DNA of 64,000 nucleotides from Ascarosepion bandense (GCA_037127315.1 JBBBDQ010000332.1:248501-312500); one strand, 5' to 3'. Positions 32,275 to 43,263 are shown, counted from the first letter of the stretch. Notes: generated from the letters alone by a model not told the origin. Numbers and translations are program-made.

Positions 32275-32480
32275 TTTTTTAATCGTTTCACCCCAAGCAA
32301 GGCGGTAAGACTACTGATGCGCAGGGGGCTGTATAAGAGAGTAAAAGTTTAGGCAAGAGAAGAGTGAAGAGAAAGACCAGTTACAAGGAGTGTCCGAGAA
32401 AGGGCAAGAGAAGGATGGGAACACAGGTGTGATGACAGTTGCGAAGGTAGAGTGAGAAGAGAAAAGAATAAGATACATCG
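32275..32480 (-). mobile_element. CR1-like LINE 3' tail
   Basis: tcaccccaagcaaggcgg, then gatgcgcagggggctg and gagtgtccgagaaagggc, the 3' UTR in inverted orientation as at 13620. Confidence 0.75.
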
Positions 32481-32703
32481 AGTGATGTACAAAGGACGAA
32501 AGTAGTACTGGAGTCAAAGGGAACTTGTATCAAGAAACTACTAAAGGTAGACCAAAATATAAAAAAGTGCTTATCATCATTATCAAGGCCGGTTTCAGGT
32601 TTCAGGAACGACCAATATATTTTATTATATTTCGTTCTACTACTGAGTGGTCTTGAGCAATTTTTTTTTCATTTTGGGGATGCAAGAAATTCTGTATGTG
32701 TAA

Positions 32704-32742
32704 CTAGCAGTATAGTCCGGCGTTGCTAGGGTGTAATGAAAA

Positions 32743-32743
<1 letters not shown>
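32704..32743 (-). mobile_element. Helitron 3' terminus, truncated
   Basis: Reverse complement of ...ACACCCTAGCAACGCCGGAC, tatactgCTAG. Only the last 40 bases remain. A (TA)n tract joins it to unit A at 32799. Confidence 0.7.
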
Positions 32744-32798
<55 letters not shown>

Positions 32799-32802
<4 letters not shown>

Positions 32803-33063
32803 CGATTTTCTGCACTATTGTAAAAAAACTGCAACCTTGAAACTTCTGAATATCGTTTATGTCTTTGTCTGTGAGTGTATCAAATTTGATTAAAATCGGA
32901 CCAATCCTTCTATAACCCGATTTTTTCGATTATCGATTTTCGATATTTATTGGGGGGTACCTCGACACAAAACCTAGCTAAGAACACTCGCAGGTGTTTA
33001 TAGTACAACTGTGTAAATTTTCAAGAAAATCGGTTCAGCCGTTTCGGAGTCTATAGGTAACGG

Positions 33064-33111
<48 letters not shown>

Positions 33112-33160
33112 ACACACACACACAGACAAAGTTTCATTTCTAAATAAGTTTAGATATTTA
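32799..33160 (-). mobile_element. Helitron-associated 5' part (unit A)
   Basis: Same unit as 2540-2870, minus orientation, here with a long (AC)n expansion at 33066-33109 at the position where other copies have GT-rich sequence. It lies upstream of the Helitron terminus in the same orientation. Confidence 0.65.
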
Positions 33161-33169
33161 AGCTCTGTT

Positions 33170-33562
33170 AAGTCGGATTGTTAAGTGTCTAGATGAGATT
33201 AATCAATTTTAAACCTTTTGTCTATAGTTGCCTACATCGCATGCTTTACCATCAGATGATTTAACTTTCCTGAATTTTCATTGAGCATTTTTTTTTACAC
33301 TGAAATTAAATCTCTTTCCCATTAAAGGGTTTTTTTCTCTCCTCTCTCTAAGCATTTATGGCTATTTTAATACTTTACCCAAGTTTGGATATCGTGTTCT
33401 ATTGGATTGTACGATGTGAACACGCCTGTATTTTTGCCACTTTACACTCGTCCGTGTTATAAATGTTCTAGAATTCCGGTGGCCTGACGATTGCACTTAC
33501 GTGCGTGAAACTCGAGTCGCGGCCGATCTCAGGTTTCGGGAACGACCAAAATAAAATATTAA

Positions 33563-33570
<8 letters not shown>
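33170..33570. other. No gene seen
   Basis: AT-rich DNA. Followed by a compound (AC)n(AT)n microsatellite at 33565-33650. Confidence 0.5.
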
Positions 33571-33660
<90 letters not shown>

Positions 33661-33969
33661 CTCATGCATGTATATATGTGTGTTCCCGAAATACAGCTTA
33701 AATAATACATAATACCCCAACCAATTTGGGAACGTGTATCACCTTCAACCTCTCCTGAATGCAGAGCCATATTTTCTTAAGAATTAGACAATCTTTTTTC
33801 TGTTTTTACGCATTTGTAATAGGAAAAACAGTATATGTTTCCAATGATATTGACGTGATGACAAAAAATAAATAAATTTACTCTGGTTTACCGCCGTTAC
33901 GTAACTTGAACTAAATATGAGCTAGAAACAATAATGTATTACAAAAAAATAATTATAATTTTAGAAAAG

Positions 33970-34273
33970 GTCAGTTAAAGTGCCATACGTGATACACGCT
34001 TTGGCGGATCATGTATCGAAAGAGACATGACTGAGTGGGCAGAAAGTTATCCCGCAGTAGGTTGCCATTGCTTTCTGAGGTAGACTGGTTGCCGACCAAA
34101 GCTATAGAACCCAATCTGTCCTATTGTTTAACCCATAACTGGAGGGAAGAGACGGATTAATACCTTTTCCAATGGTATTTGTGCGTAAATGAATGCAAGG
34201 AATTCAACTGGAATTCGAACTCGGCTCCCCGATTTGTCGTTCTGAGTCGATATCCACTGCACCACAACGCACA
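33970..34273 (-). mobile_element. tRNA-derived SINE, full length
   Basis: Inverted copy: tail gtcagttaaagtgcc at left, hairpin with GAAA on this strand, head ending ccactgcaccacaacgcac. B box reads GAGTTCGAATTCC in sense. Confidence 0.9.
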
Positions 34274-34791
34274 ACCTTTTTTCTGTTTTTTTCTGTTCTT
34301 TAGAAAAGGTACTTAGAAAAATTAAAGAAAATTTGCACAAAAATGAGGCATCATTACTTTCTGTTACTTCAATGAATATGAATTTCCTTAAGCCGAGGAT
34401 TGCTGTTTGTGTTTTTGGAATGACCTTCACGTCTTCCTCTTCTGACAAATTAAGTGCTATTAGTAGAATCAATATATGAATTGGTAAAACTATTAAAATA
34501 TTTCAATGAAATCATATTAGTAAATTCAATCTGCTTGAAGTTTTAAAGCTTTTCCTTGTTTATCTGTTTATTAAGAAGATCATGTTCTCCAAATTCTAAA
34601 AACCTTTCCAGTTATTAATTTCTATTCTGTTTAGTCAAAATAATATTGTATAATGTGAGCAACAATAATTATGGAAATAACTTCTATTGTAAATAAAAAT
34701 TAAATATGAGTATTTTATACTAAAATTGATAACATTCTGTCTCATCATTTTGTATTATGAACTGCATTAAAGGAACCCAAAGGAGAGTCTA

Positions 34792-34796
<5 letters not shown>
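34274..34796. other. No gene seen
   Basis: AT-rich DNA between a SINE and a (TA)n tract (34797-34849). A 114-codon minus frame here is mostly the SINE read through. Confidence 0.5.
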
Positions 34797-34849
<53 letters not shown>

Positions 34850-34852
<3 letters not shown>

Positions 34853-34972
34853 GCTACGTTTAAGGTACGACTCTGAGTTTTATGCATTTTAGTAATCATC
34901 AGGTGCAGATCAGACTGCAAAATGCATGAAACTGTGAATCGTCCCTAAAACGTAGGATAATATGTATATTTA
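34850..34972. mobile_element. Palindrome next to (TA)n
   Basis: Arms ggctacgtttaaggtacga...tatgcatttt and aaaatgcatgaaac...cgtaggata pair around cagatcagactg. The right flank (ggataatatgtat, tttattaat) recurs at 60585-60600. On the minus strand a CTGATGA is followed by a hairpin-forming region and then AAAAC, a decayed hammerhead-like core. (TA)n lies immediately left. Confidence 0.5.
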
Positions 34973-35043
34973 TTAATATATATTTTGTCTCTGTTATACA
35001 ACATTAAACACTGCTCTATTCACACTTGAGCACATTATATATA

Positions 35044-35086
<43 letters not shown>

Positions 35087-35192
35087 CCTGACTTATATAT
35101 ATATATATATTTCAAATGAATAAGGAACGAAGAATGCACTAACAACGTTCAAAACATTAATTTAAAACAGTGCTCAATATAGAAATAGAGCT

Positions 35193-35655
35193 ATGAATAT
35201 TTATTATAAATCATAATTTAGAACATGTAAAAAATTACAATCAACTGCAAAGTGTACACTTTATTCGACATTGAAAAGACAAGTAGTAAACGCTACTTTT
35301 TGAAGGATAATAGAAATTCGCTTCCTTATATTGATAATTTTTTGTGTGCGAGGTAAAGGGGGTAAGGAAAATGAGAAACCAGAATGGTGGATTGTATAAG
35401 AGACATTGCGGAATTCTTGTTCTTTGTTCTTTTTGTTCTTTATTTTCTCAATGTCTCTTTTACAATTCCCCATTCTGGTTTCTTATTTTCCCTACCCACT
35501 TAACCTCGCACACAAAAATTTACCAATATAAGGAAGCGAGTTTTCAATTTACTACCGGATGAGACATTGTCCTTTCAATGTCGAAACATAATGTACCCTT
35601 TGTAGTAGATTGCAATTTCTACATGTTCTAAATTATAATTTATAATAAATATTAT
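35193..35655. mobile_element. Long PLE-type palindrome with hammerhead-like motif
   Basis: Arms of about 210 bases (ataatttagaacatgt against acatgttctaaattat; gtgtgcgaggtaa against ttaacctcgcacac) around a 40-base centre rich in gttcttt. The right arm reads CGGATGA, stem II GACAUUG/CAAUGUC, GAAAC, five bases and GTA, bracketed by TACTAC and GTAGTA, which can pair. (TA)n tracts lie on both sides. Same family as 16335-16600. Confidence 0.6.
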
Positions 35656-35721
35656 ATATATATATATATAGTGTATCGAGGCAGCAGATAATTTTCTAAA
35701 CATATACTGTTAAATATAAGC

Positions 35722-36254
35722 GACAATGAAAGTCTATTATGTTTAATCATGAGCCATTCTAAACATCGTATTTTGGCTTTAATTTCAGTTGAAAATAAAG
35801 ATAAAAATTCTCCAACATTTGGATAATTTTTTATTAAGTTAGTTGTAAGCTGTCGGCTCACATGAGCCACCTTCAGAGAGGTTACAAGGACGTTAACATA
35901 AAAACATCCACCATCAGCGACGATTTTATCTTGTGTTGACAGCTCCCGCGCGGTTTGGCGTCATAGAACCACATTATAAATTTGCAAACTACGTTTGCTA
36001 TTTTTGGTAACTTGTCGTTGCTTAGCAGAGTTTTATGCCAACACAAGATAAAATCGTCGCTGATGGTGGATGTTTTTATGTTAAGGTCTTTGTAACCTCT
36101 CTGAAGTTGGCTCATGTGAGCTGAAAGCTTAGAACCAACTTAATAAAAATTATCCAAATGTTGGAAAATGTTTGACTTTATTTTCAACTGAAATTAAAGC
36201 CAAAATACGATGTTTAGTACGGCTCATGATTAAACATAATAGACATTCATTGTC
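35722..36254. mobile_element. Long palindrome with PLE-like sequence
   Basis: Arms 35722-35937 and 36040-36254 are inverted copies (attatgtttaatcatgagcc and ggctcatgattaaacataat) around 102 bases. In each arm lies a block like that in the PLE 3' region: ggctcatgtgagc between CTGAAG and G(A)AAGCTTA. The loop's minus frame gives IANVVCKFIMWFYDA, which resembles the start of a PLE endonuclease but is decayed. A (TA)n tract is at 36261-36309. Confidence 0.6.
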
Positions 36255-36257
36255 TCT

Positions 36258-36308
<51 letters not shown>

Positions 36309-36312
<4 letters not shown>

Positions 36313-36647
36313 AGAGATATAAATAAAAGTGGATAAGAGATTTGTAAGTTTACATTGATAGATGTCTTTCTTTGTGCCTACGGAATTTTGACATAAACAA
36401 CAAAATTACAGTAAAGAATCCGACCAAGATGCATTAAACGCAATATAATCAGATTGGGATTCTCCTACGTTGACTGCTCGTCAAATGACGCTGCATACTG
36501 CGTTATGAGAAAAGGAAAAAAGTTCCGTCTGAAGACCTCATATCTACTGTCAGGAAGAAAAAGTTGAAATAGTATGGATACATCTTGAAAGCCAACAGGC
36601 CTTTTACTAGCATCCTCCTAGATTCTACTTACGATTCAACCATCAAA
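36309..36647 (+). pseudogene. LINE RT C-terminal relic, duplicated unit, copy 1
   Basis: Frame around 36530-36580 reads EDLISTVRKKKLK, stop, YGYILKA, matching the 'I..RKLKWYGH...' end of LINE RT. The unit is homologous to 40362-40682 over its entire length and continues into a 5S-like block at the same point in both. Confidence 0.6.
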
Positions 36648-36693
36648 GTTCACTCGCTCAGTAGTTAGATGGGGGCGACCGGGAACATCTGCA
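36648..36693 (+). pseudogene. 5S rRNA-like fragment
   Basis: gattcaaccatcaaagttca, ctcagtagttagatgggggc and gaccgggaac correspond to the middle of 5S rRNA (GATCACCGAAGTTAAGC, ...GTACTTGGATGGGTGACC). Internal deletion after the first block. Not functional. Confidence 0.5.
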
Positions 36694-36698
36694 ACGTT

Positions 36699-36990
36699 CA
36701 GTCAGTTAGTGCCATACGTGATACACGCTTGGGCGATCATGTCTCGAAAGAGACATAACTGACCGGGCAGAAGTTTATCCCGCAGTAGGTTGTCATTGCT
36801 TTCTGCGGTAGAATGGTTGCCGACCAACCCAATCTGCCCTGTTATTTAACCCATAACTGGATAGAGGAGACTGATTAATACCTTTTCCCAAGAATATTCG
36901 TGCGTACTTAAATGCAAGGAATTCAGCTGGAATTCGAACTCGGCAACCCGATTTGTCGTTTCAAGTCGATATCCACGGCACCATAACAAA
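36699..36990 (-). mobile_element. tRNA-derived SINE, near full length
   Basis: Inverted copy starting right after the 5S-like fragment. A small deletion at the caaggctatag part. Head ends ccacggcaccataac. Confidence 0.85.
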
Positions 36991-37014
36991 TAACCTTAGA
37001 AAATCAATCAATCA

Positions 37015-37180
37015 ACCAACCTCCTTGTTACCACTATAGGCAAACTAAGAAGAGGTAAACCGAGAAACAATGGCCTACAGACATTGGCAAAGAGACATTT
37101 CGTGGTAGCTGGTCAGGTTCTCAGCTGGTCAGCAACCCTGTAACTACGCTCAGTCAGGGGACTGATAATGATGATTGATA
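37015..37180 (+). pseudogene. LINE 3' end relic
   Basis: gaagaggtaaaccgagaaac resembles the 'RRGRPRNRW' end of a LINE ORF2, and the piece closes with ctgataatgatgattgataa. Only the last part is present. Confidence 0.4.
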
Positions 37181-38180
37181 AATGATACTTTATGAAACAT
37201 TTGCAAATTGAGATGCATCCATGAAAATATCGATTAGAGATACTAATAGTAATTCTGAGCGAGGGAAAATTAAAAAGAAAAAATGAAAGAAAAAAATCGG
37301 AAGTTGTCTGAAGAAAAGACAAGAATGTTAGAGCAAGCAATAAACTAGTAGAAAAGAAAAATCCGACCCCCCAAAATAACCAAATATGAAATAAGATACA
37401 TTAAAAAGTAAAAAAAAATAACATGAAAGCAAAAAACAAAAAAAAAAAGAAAAGAAAATTAAAAAAGATTGAGGAGAAAAAAATCAAATAAAAATGAAGA
37501 GAGCCAATGAAATGATAGGAAGATATTTTGCCAAATCATTGGCAGGAGTGATGAGAGGATAATTGTAAAAGAAATATGTCGGCAAGGAATAGAAAAGCCT
37601 AAAGGAAGCCAAAAATGAACGGAAGAAAAGTATGGAATGCAGAAAGCTTGTAAATAATGCCAGCAAAGCAGACAGGGCAGAAGAGAAAGCAGCCTAATAG
37701 TGCCACTCGTTAAGAAGGCCGTTAAGTAGAAGGCTTCTTAAATAGCTGCAGCCGACATTTTGGCATTTGGTGTCCATGTTCCGTTTCACGGTACATGACT
37801 TCCGTTTTACGCACGCATGCGTACAGAGATTCTTTTGCTTAGCAGAAAACACGGATTTCCAAGAGTTCTATTACTATTATTTGAAAGGAGACGGGTTGGA
37901 GGATACTTTAGTATGGGAAAAGGAACTACAGGGGAGTAAAAATAATTGTAAGAGATATTTGGATGGAATATTATAGAGATTTGGATAAGTTCCCGAGGAT
38001 CATTTTCATAGAAAAACATTTTCTTTTCTTTGGTATTTATCAAAGTATTCAAACAGAAAAATAATCTTTGAAGAGGTGAGGTAGAACAAAAGCAATAAAG
38101 AAAATAATAGATTAATTTTTGTAAAAGGATGGAACCTAAAAACAATAAAGAAAAACAAAATAATCTTGGAAATCATCAAT
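37181..38180. other. A-rich DNA, no gene
   Basis: Long A-rich stretch (37265-37490) then mixed DNA. No coding or repeat signal recognised. Confidence 0.5.
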
Positions 38181-38182
38181 GG

Positions 38183-38233
<51 letters not shown>

Positions 38234-38246
38234 TGTAGTCTGTTTA

Positions 38247-38292
<46 letters not shown>
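38183..38292. repeat. (TATC)n array
   Basis: Two blocks of TATC split by tgtagtctgtttata. Confidence 0.95.
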
Positions 38293-38299
38293 AGACATT

Positions 38300-38402
38300 A
38301 TGTCAGTCAGCTATGTGCCATATCTGATACACGTGATACACGCCTGGGAGATCATGTCTCGAAAGAGACATGACTGACCGGGCAGAATGTTTCCCGCAGT
38401 AG
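38300..38402 (-). mobile_element. tRNA-derived SINE, 3' end only
   Basis: Inverted tail, hairpin and gggcagaatgtttcccgcag. The phrase tgatacacg is duplicated within. The rest is lost. Confidence 0.8.
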
Positions 38403-38569
38403 AAAAGTTAATTTTAAGCCAACTTAGACTACTATTCAGTTCATTTATTTTTTCCAATAACAATTACTAAAATACAATATTACTTCTTTTGTTGATTTGC
38501 TACACTGTAACTGTGTGCATGTACCTGCGTTTGTATATGTATTTTGAATGTTTATATATATGTATTTAC

Positions 38570-38582
38570 ATTATACACACGC

Positions 38583-38616
<34 letters not shown>

Positions 38617-38617
38617 G

Positions 38618-38661
<44 letters not shown>

Positions 38662-38720
38662 CATATTTACGTACACACACAAACACACTCTCTCACTAAC
38701 ACGCACACACACACATATAT
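38570..38720. repeat. (AC)n(AT)n compound microsatellites
   Basis: AC and AT runs, then a second AC run. Another AT run is at 38803-38826. Between 38835 and 39305 no gene is seen. Confidence 0.95.
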
Positions 38721-38800
38721 ATCCAAACAAATAATTTTAAATTGTCTGTTGTTTATGACCATTTCGTTAATCTTCGTTAATTTCTGTAATATTGTATGTT

Positions 38801-38835
<35 letters not shown>

Positions 38836-39308
38836 AGGTGTGTATTTCTGTGCAATTGTAAAGTAAGAATTGAAATGCATTCGGCAAATCTATTTTTAAA
38901 AATACACCTAAATAAGTAAACTTAATAGGAAAAAAAATAAAGACAATTAATATTTGATCAATACTACTTGACTCCCGGCAAATTAAAATGCATTGTTTGT
39001 CATTTTGCTATGAAATATATTGTTGGTAATAATATAAATATGTATTGTTGGTAATATTTTTTAGATGAAAAAGCATTGCTGGCATTTTTACGATGAAAAT
39101 ATATTTACATTTACATAATATGTTCTTTTTTGCTTTTTTGATTCACTATTTGCCCATCCTAACAAGTGCTACCATGCCGTGGTAAAAGAAAGGTGTTTCA
39201 CCGCTTCTCAAAACATCCATTCTTCTGATCAGAGGATTTGTGACGGATGTAGTTCATCTTCATCCCTAGTGCTATTGTTCACAGGAGAAATCTCTGTTCA
39301 CAAATATC

Positions 39309-39605
39309 AAACAAATAACATTGTATCTGTGTGTGCGTGTGTGTCCGTTACATATAGACTCCGAAAAGTCTGAACCGAATTTCTTGAAAATTTACACAGT
39401 TGTACTATAAGCGTCTGCGAGTGTTCTTAGCTAGGTTTTGTGTCGAGGTACCCCCGATAAACATCGAAAATCGATAATCGAAAAAATCGGGTTATAGAAG
39501 GAGTGGTCCGATTTTAATCAAATTTGATACACTCATAGACAAAGATATAAGAAACGATATTCAGAAGTTTGAAGGTTGCAGTTCGTACAATAGTGCAGAA
39601 AATCC

Positions 39606-39608
<3 letters not shown>
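39309..39608 (+). mobile_element. Helitron-associated 5' part (unit A)
   Basis: Plus copy of the unit at 49311-49663 with gttctta gctaggttttgtg and caaatttgatacactcatag blocks. Followed by (TA)n, then a CR1-tail array, then the Helitron 3' part at 40160 in the same orientation. Confidence 0.65.
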
Positions 39609-39644
<36 letters not shown>

Positions 39645-39645
<1 letters not shown>

Positions 39646-40158
39646 GATATCACGCGAGCAAAGGCGGTAACAGCACTGAAGCGCAGGGGGCTACGTAGGA
39701 ATGAAAAGATTGGAAAAGAGAAAGCCGGAAACCACATCTTAAACAAGGAAAAAGGGATGAGCCTCTTCACCTGTTCAATAGACGTGGGTGGAGTGTGAAC
39801 CGGACGATAGTTTAGTCTATCTACTCCAATTGCAAAAAAATAGAAAACAGTGAAAAGATTGGAAAAGAGAAAACCGGAAACCACAGCCTAAACAAGGAAC
39901 AAGGGGTGAGCCTCTTCACCTGTTCAATCGACGTGGGTGGAGTGTGAACCGGGAGATAGTTTAGTCTATCTACTCCAATTGAAAAAACAAAGAAAAGAAA
40001 ACTGTGAAAAGATTGGATAGTAGAAAGCCGGAAACCACATCCTAAACAAGGAACAAGGGGTGAGCCTCTTCACCTGTTCAAGAGACGTGGGTGGAGTGTG
40101 AACCGGGCGATAGTTTAGTCTATCTACTCTAATTGAAAAAAAAGGAAAACAGTGAAAA
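39645..40158 (-). mobile_element. CR1-like LINE 3' tail with three tandem units
   Basis: Starts with the inverted 3' terminus (caaaggcggtaacagcactg, gcgcagggggctacg) and then a unit of about 150 bases, beginning gaaaagattgga and containing gagcctcttcacctgttcaa, repeated at about 39703, 39852 and 40008. Units are near-identical, so the amplification is fairly recent. Confidence 0.8.
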
Positions 40159-40159
40159 G

Positions 40160-40351
40160 ATATATATAAAAGGCAAGATGTTATGTGTGTGTCTGTTTAC
40201 CTGTCTGAATGTCCTTTATACAAATCCACAATTTTTATACAATTCTCACCAAACTTCACACAGATATTCTTTAGGCCTATCTGAGCTCCATGACCATGGA
40301 TTAGTTTTAAAGCTTTCATTACACCCGAGCAACGCCGGACTATACTGCTGG
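40160..40351 (+). mobile_element. Short non-autonomous Helitron
   Basis: Begins atatataaaaggcaagatg and ends cccgagcaacgccgg, actatactgCTGG (decayed CTAG). Internal deletion relative to 19219-20080. About 190 bases. Confidence 0.7.
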
Positions 40352-40361
40352 TATATATATC

Positions 40362-40682
40362 AAGAGAGATATAAATAAAAAGGATAAGAGATTTGTAAGG
40401 TTACATTGATAGATGTCTTTCTTTGTGCCTACGGAATTTTGACATTAACAACAAAATTACAGTAAAGAATCCGACCAAGATGCATTAGACGCAATATAAT
40501 CAGATTGGGATTATCCTACATTGACTGCTCGTCAAATAACGCTGTACACTGCGTTATGAGAAAAGGAAAAAAGTTCCGTTTGAAGACCTCATATCTACTG
40601 TCAGGAAGAGAAAGTTGAAATAGTATAGACACATCTTTAAAGCCAACAGTCCTTTTACTAGCATCCTCCTAGGTTCTACTTA
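40362..40682 (+). pseudogene. LINE RT C-terminal relic, duplicated unit, copy 2
   Basis: Same unit as 36309-36647 (gagagatataaataaaa; tccgaccaagatgcatta; catcctcctag). About 90 percent identity by eye. Dead. Confidence 0.6.
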
Positions 40683-40745
40683 TGATTCAACCATCGAAGT
40701 TAACTCGCTCAGTACTTAGATGGATTACGGTCATAATACCTAGAG
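40683..40745 (+). pseudogene. 5S rRNA-like fragment 1
   Basis: catcgaagttaactcgctca and gtacttagatggattac correspond to the 5S middle domain, at the same place as in the 36.6 kb unit. Confidence 0.5.
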
Positions 40746-40747
40746 AC

Positions 40748-40820
40748 TCCGGTTCTTTTAAGATCACCGACATTAAGCAATGACGAGCTTGGTCAATAAA
40801 TAGATGGGTGAATGCTTTGT
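40748..40820 (+). pseudogene. 5S rRNA-like fragment 2
   Basis: ccggttcttttaagatcacc, gacattaagcaatgacgagc, ttggtcaataaatagatggg and tgaatgc follow 5S rRNA from about base 28 to base 95. It lies directly before a SINE head. Confidence 0.65.
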
Positions 40821-40824
40821 TAAC

Positions 40825-40985
40825 TTTGATGTGTAATGGATGACGTTACGGAATTGGAAATCAGAAAGCCGATTTCCTATTCCAGTCGAGTTCGTTGTAT
40901 TCACTTAGGAGCAAATATCATTGGTAGAGGCATGAATCCACCTGTTCTATCGCCAGCTATGAGTAATTCTGTAGGACTTGTATCG
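40825..40985 (+). mobile_element. tRNA-derived SINE, decayed 5' half
   Basis: gatgtgtaatggatgacgtt head, tattccagtcgagttcgttg, tattcacttaggagcaaata. Ends where an inverted SINE begins. Confidence 0.55.
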
Positions 40986-40991
40986 GAAAAT

Positions 40992-41240
40992 CATTCAGTC
41001 AATCAGTTAAGTACCATACGTCATACACTCTACGGTGACCATATCTCGAAAGAAATATGAATGACTAGGAAAAGATTTTCCCGCAGTAGGTTACTATTTC
41101 TTTCTGAGGAAAACCGGTTGCCAACCAAGGCTATAGAGCCAAATCTGTACTGTTCTTTAATACATAGCTGGAGGGAGAAGAGAAATATGATACCTTTCCC
41201 AAGGATAATTGTACGCAAATGAAATGCAGTGAATTCAACT
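40992..41240 (-). mobile_element. tRNA-derived SINE, decayed, 5'-truncated
   Basis: Inverted copy: cagttaagtaccatacgtc, atctcgaaagaaatatgaat, ggttgccaaccaaggctata, cttaa-type body to tgaattcaactcc. Together with 40825-40985 it forms a tail-to-tail pair. Confidence 0.75.
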
Positions 41241-41477
41241 CCCAAAAAATTCTTAGTATCTGAAAGTATTTTGGGGGCTTTAAATAACATGCAAAAGACT
41301 GATAAACTATTAAAAAAATAAAAGAAAGTAGTTTAGTTCTGTCTTTTAGCCCTTGATGTTTCCTGTTTTGTTGCTAATTTACATTTATTTATTTTGGAGC
41401 AATTCCAATGTTTTTGTTGTCTTTATTACAAGTTTCAATCATTACATCCATCAGCTTTTTTTCTAACAGAGAGATAA
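41241..41477. other. No gene seen
   Basis: AT-rich DNA. Confidence 0.5.
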
Positions 41478-42060
41478 TTCCATATTGATCTTTTCAAACC
41501 ACTTCCCTTATCTCTTTTGTAGTTCATACAAGGTATCGATCGCTACACAGCCCGACATTTTTCAGTCTGAAAGATTAATACTATTGCATATAGATCATTT
41601 AGGACCACTTCCCTTGTTTTTTCACTTCATGCAAGGTCTCGATCATTACATAGTCCGACATTTTACAACCTGAAATATTGTACTATTGCATATTGATCCT
41701 TTCGGATCACTTCCGATGATTTTTTGTAATTCATGCAAGGTCTCGATTATTATATAGTCTGATATTTTTCAACCTTAAATATCAATACTATTGCCTGTTG
41801 ATTCTTTTGGACCACTTCCCTTGTTTATTTGCACTTCATGCAAGGTTTCAATCATTATATAGTCTGACATTTTTCAACTTGAAGGATTAATACTATTGCA
41901 TATTGATACTTTCGGATCACTTCACTTGCTTTTTTGTACTTTATGTAAGGTATTGATCATCATACAGTCTGGCATTTTTCAACCTGAAAGATTAATACTA
42001 GTGCATATTGATACTTTCGGACCACTTCCTTTGTTTTTTTTGTACTTCATCTAAGATGTC
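41478..42060 (+). repeat. ~105-bp tandem array, about 5.5 units
   Basis: The block cacttcccttgtttttt recurs at about 41505, 41606, 41708, 41813, 41918 and 42022, so the period is about 105 bases, i.e. 35 codons. One unit reads LLHIDHLGPLPLFF, close to the first catalytic segment of retroelement integrases. The source could therefore be an integrase fragment multiplied in tandem. No unit is fully open. Confidence 0.7.
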
Positions 42061-42885
42061 ATTTTTCGAATTCAAGGTTACGGCTTTATACAATGATCAT
42101 TTCAGACTGGTTTCTTTTTCGATCAAAACCACACTAGTGACGTTTCATCGTCAACAAGCGAATCCAAAAATCTACCGACCACAGTGAAAGAGTGTCTCCT
42201 TATGGATGCCTCGTGGCTTGAGCGACTATTGGGACATAATCTGCAAGTAGAACTCTTGCATGCGATCCATTGCTAAAGACGCTTGAAAAAATGTTCGATT
42301 CCCTGCATTATTCCAGTAAGTAACTGACACCCTCAAGCTATCCGCTACTTTTACAAGAGCCATATCTGGCCGAAAATGAAATTCTGCTCTAACATATAGG
42401 CAGGAGCTTCATATTCCAGAATTCAAAATCGTTTCCGCGTCTTTGTGGGTGATAAATTATTTTCCACACTGCAGTTATATTTTCTTTCAGATGAAACGTC
42501 GCAAGTCTTTCGCTAATCGATCGCTCTTTTCATGGAAAATGCTAAAACAAACTACATTCCTTAGTTCTAGTAGCTTCACAGCTAAAATCCGCCACACCGC
42601 GCTCATTATAGAAACCACCCTCATCTTTTTCTTATCTCATTATTGAGATGTAAATTCGACTCGAGCCCCTTTTTTTCCGATTAACCGCTGATATGTGGAA
42701 CCAACCCCCAAAAGGATATTTTACTGATCACTACAATACTAATCTGGTCGAACCTATTGTCAATAGTCATCTTCTCCTCACACCCCATTAAACTATACCT
42801 TGTATTCTGTAACACTCTACCTTGAGTGGTTCTTGGACCTTGTACAGGGGAGACATCATTGTTAAAAAAATATATTTTTAAGACC
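42061..42885. other. Unrecognised DNA after the array
   Basis: Mixed-composition sequence, possibly retroelement-derived given the array to its left, but no motif is clear. A 67-codon plus frame at 42443-42646 is unrecognised. Confidence 0.35.
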
Positions 42886-42887
42886 AA

Positions 42888-42980
42888 GGATAGTTATTAC
42901 TGTATATTGATACATTTATTTGACACAACGTTTCGGCTGCAGTATTCTCTAGCCTTCTTTCTGTCTGGATTTTTTAGGTA
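42888..42980 (-). mobile_element. PLE-type terminal module fragment
   Basis: On the minus strand: aagaaggctagagaatactg, cagccGAAACgttgtgtc. This matches the pattern of the modules at 1447 and 53437: hairpin GGCT/AGCC, then GAAAC, three bases and GTG. The CUGANGA part is decayed. Confidence 0.45.
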
Positions 42981-43151
42981 AAAAATATTAATTATACATT
43001 GATTCGTCGTCTTTCTCAGAACAAATTTATTATTTGCCATCCATTCTAAAAGTGTTACGCATTACATGCTCGATTTTATGAAACCCTTATTATTATGGGT
43101 CACGCAGTATTAACAATGTCCAAATGAATTACAACGAACTACCTTCATCTC

Positions 43152-43263
43152 AGTCAGTCAGTTAAGTGCCATACGTGAAACACGCTTGGGCGATCATGTC
43201 TCGAAAGAGACATGATTGACTGGGCAGAAGATTATCCCGCAGTAGGTTGCCATTGCTTTCTGG
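43152..43263 (-). mobile_element. tRNA-derived SINE, 3' end only
   Basis: Inverted tail to gcagtaggttgccattgctt, well conserved, cut at tctgggacc. Confidence 0.85.

Noticed and set aside
42443..42646. 67-codon plus frame as a host exon
   Set aside because: No recognised family, no splice signals evident, and surrounded by repeats.
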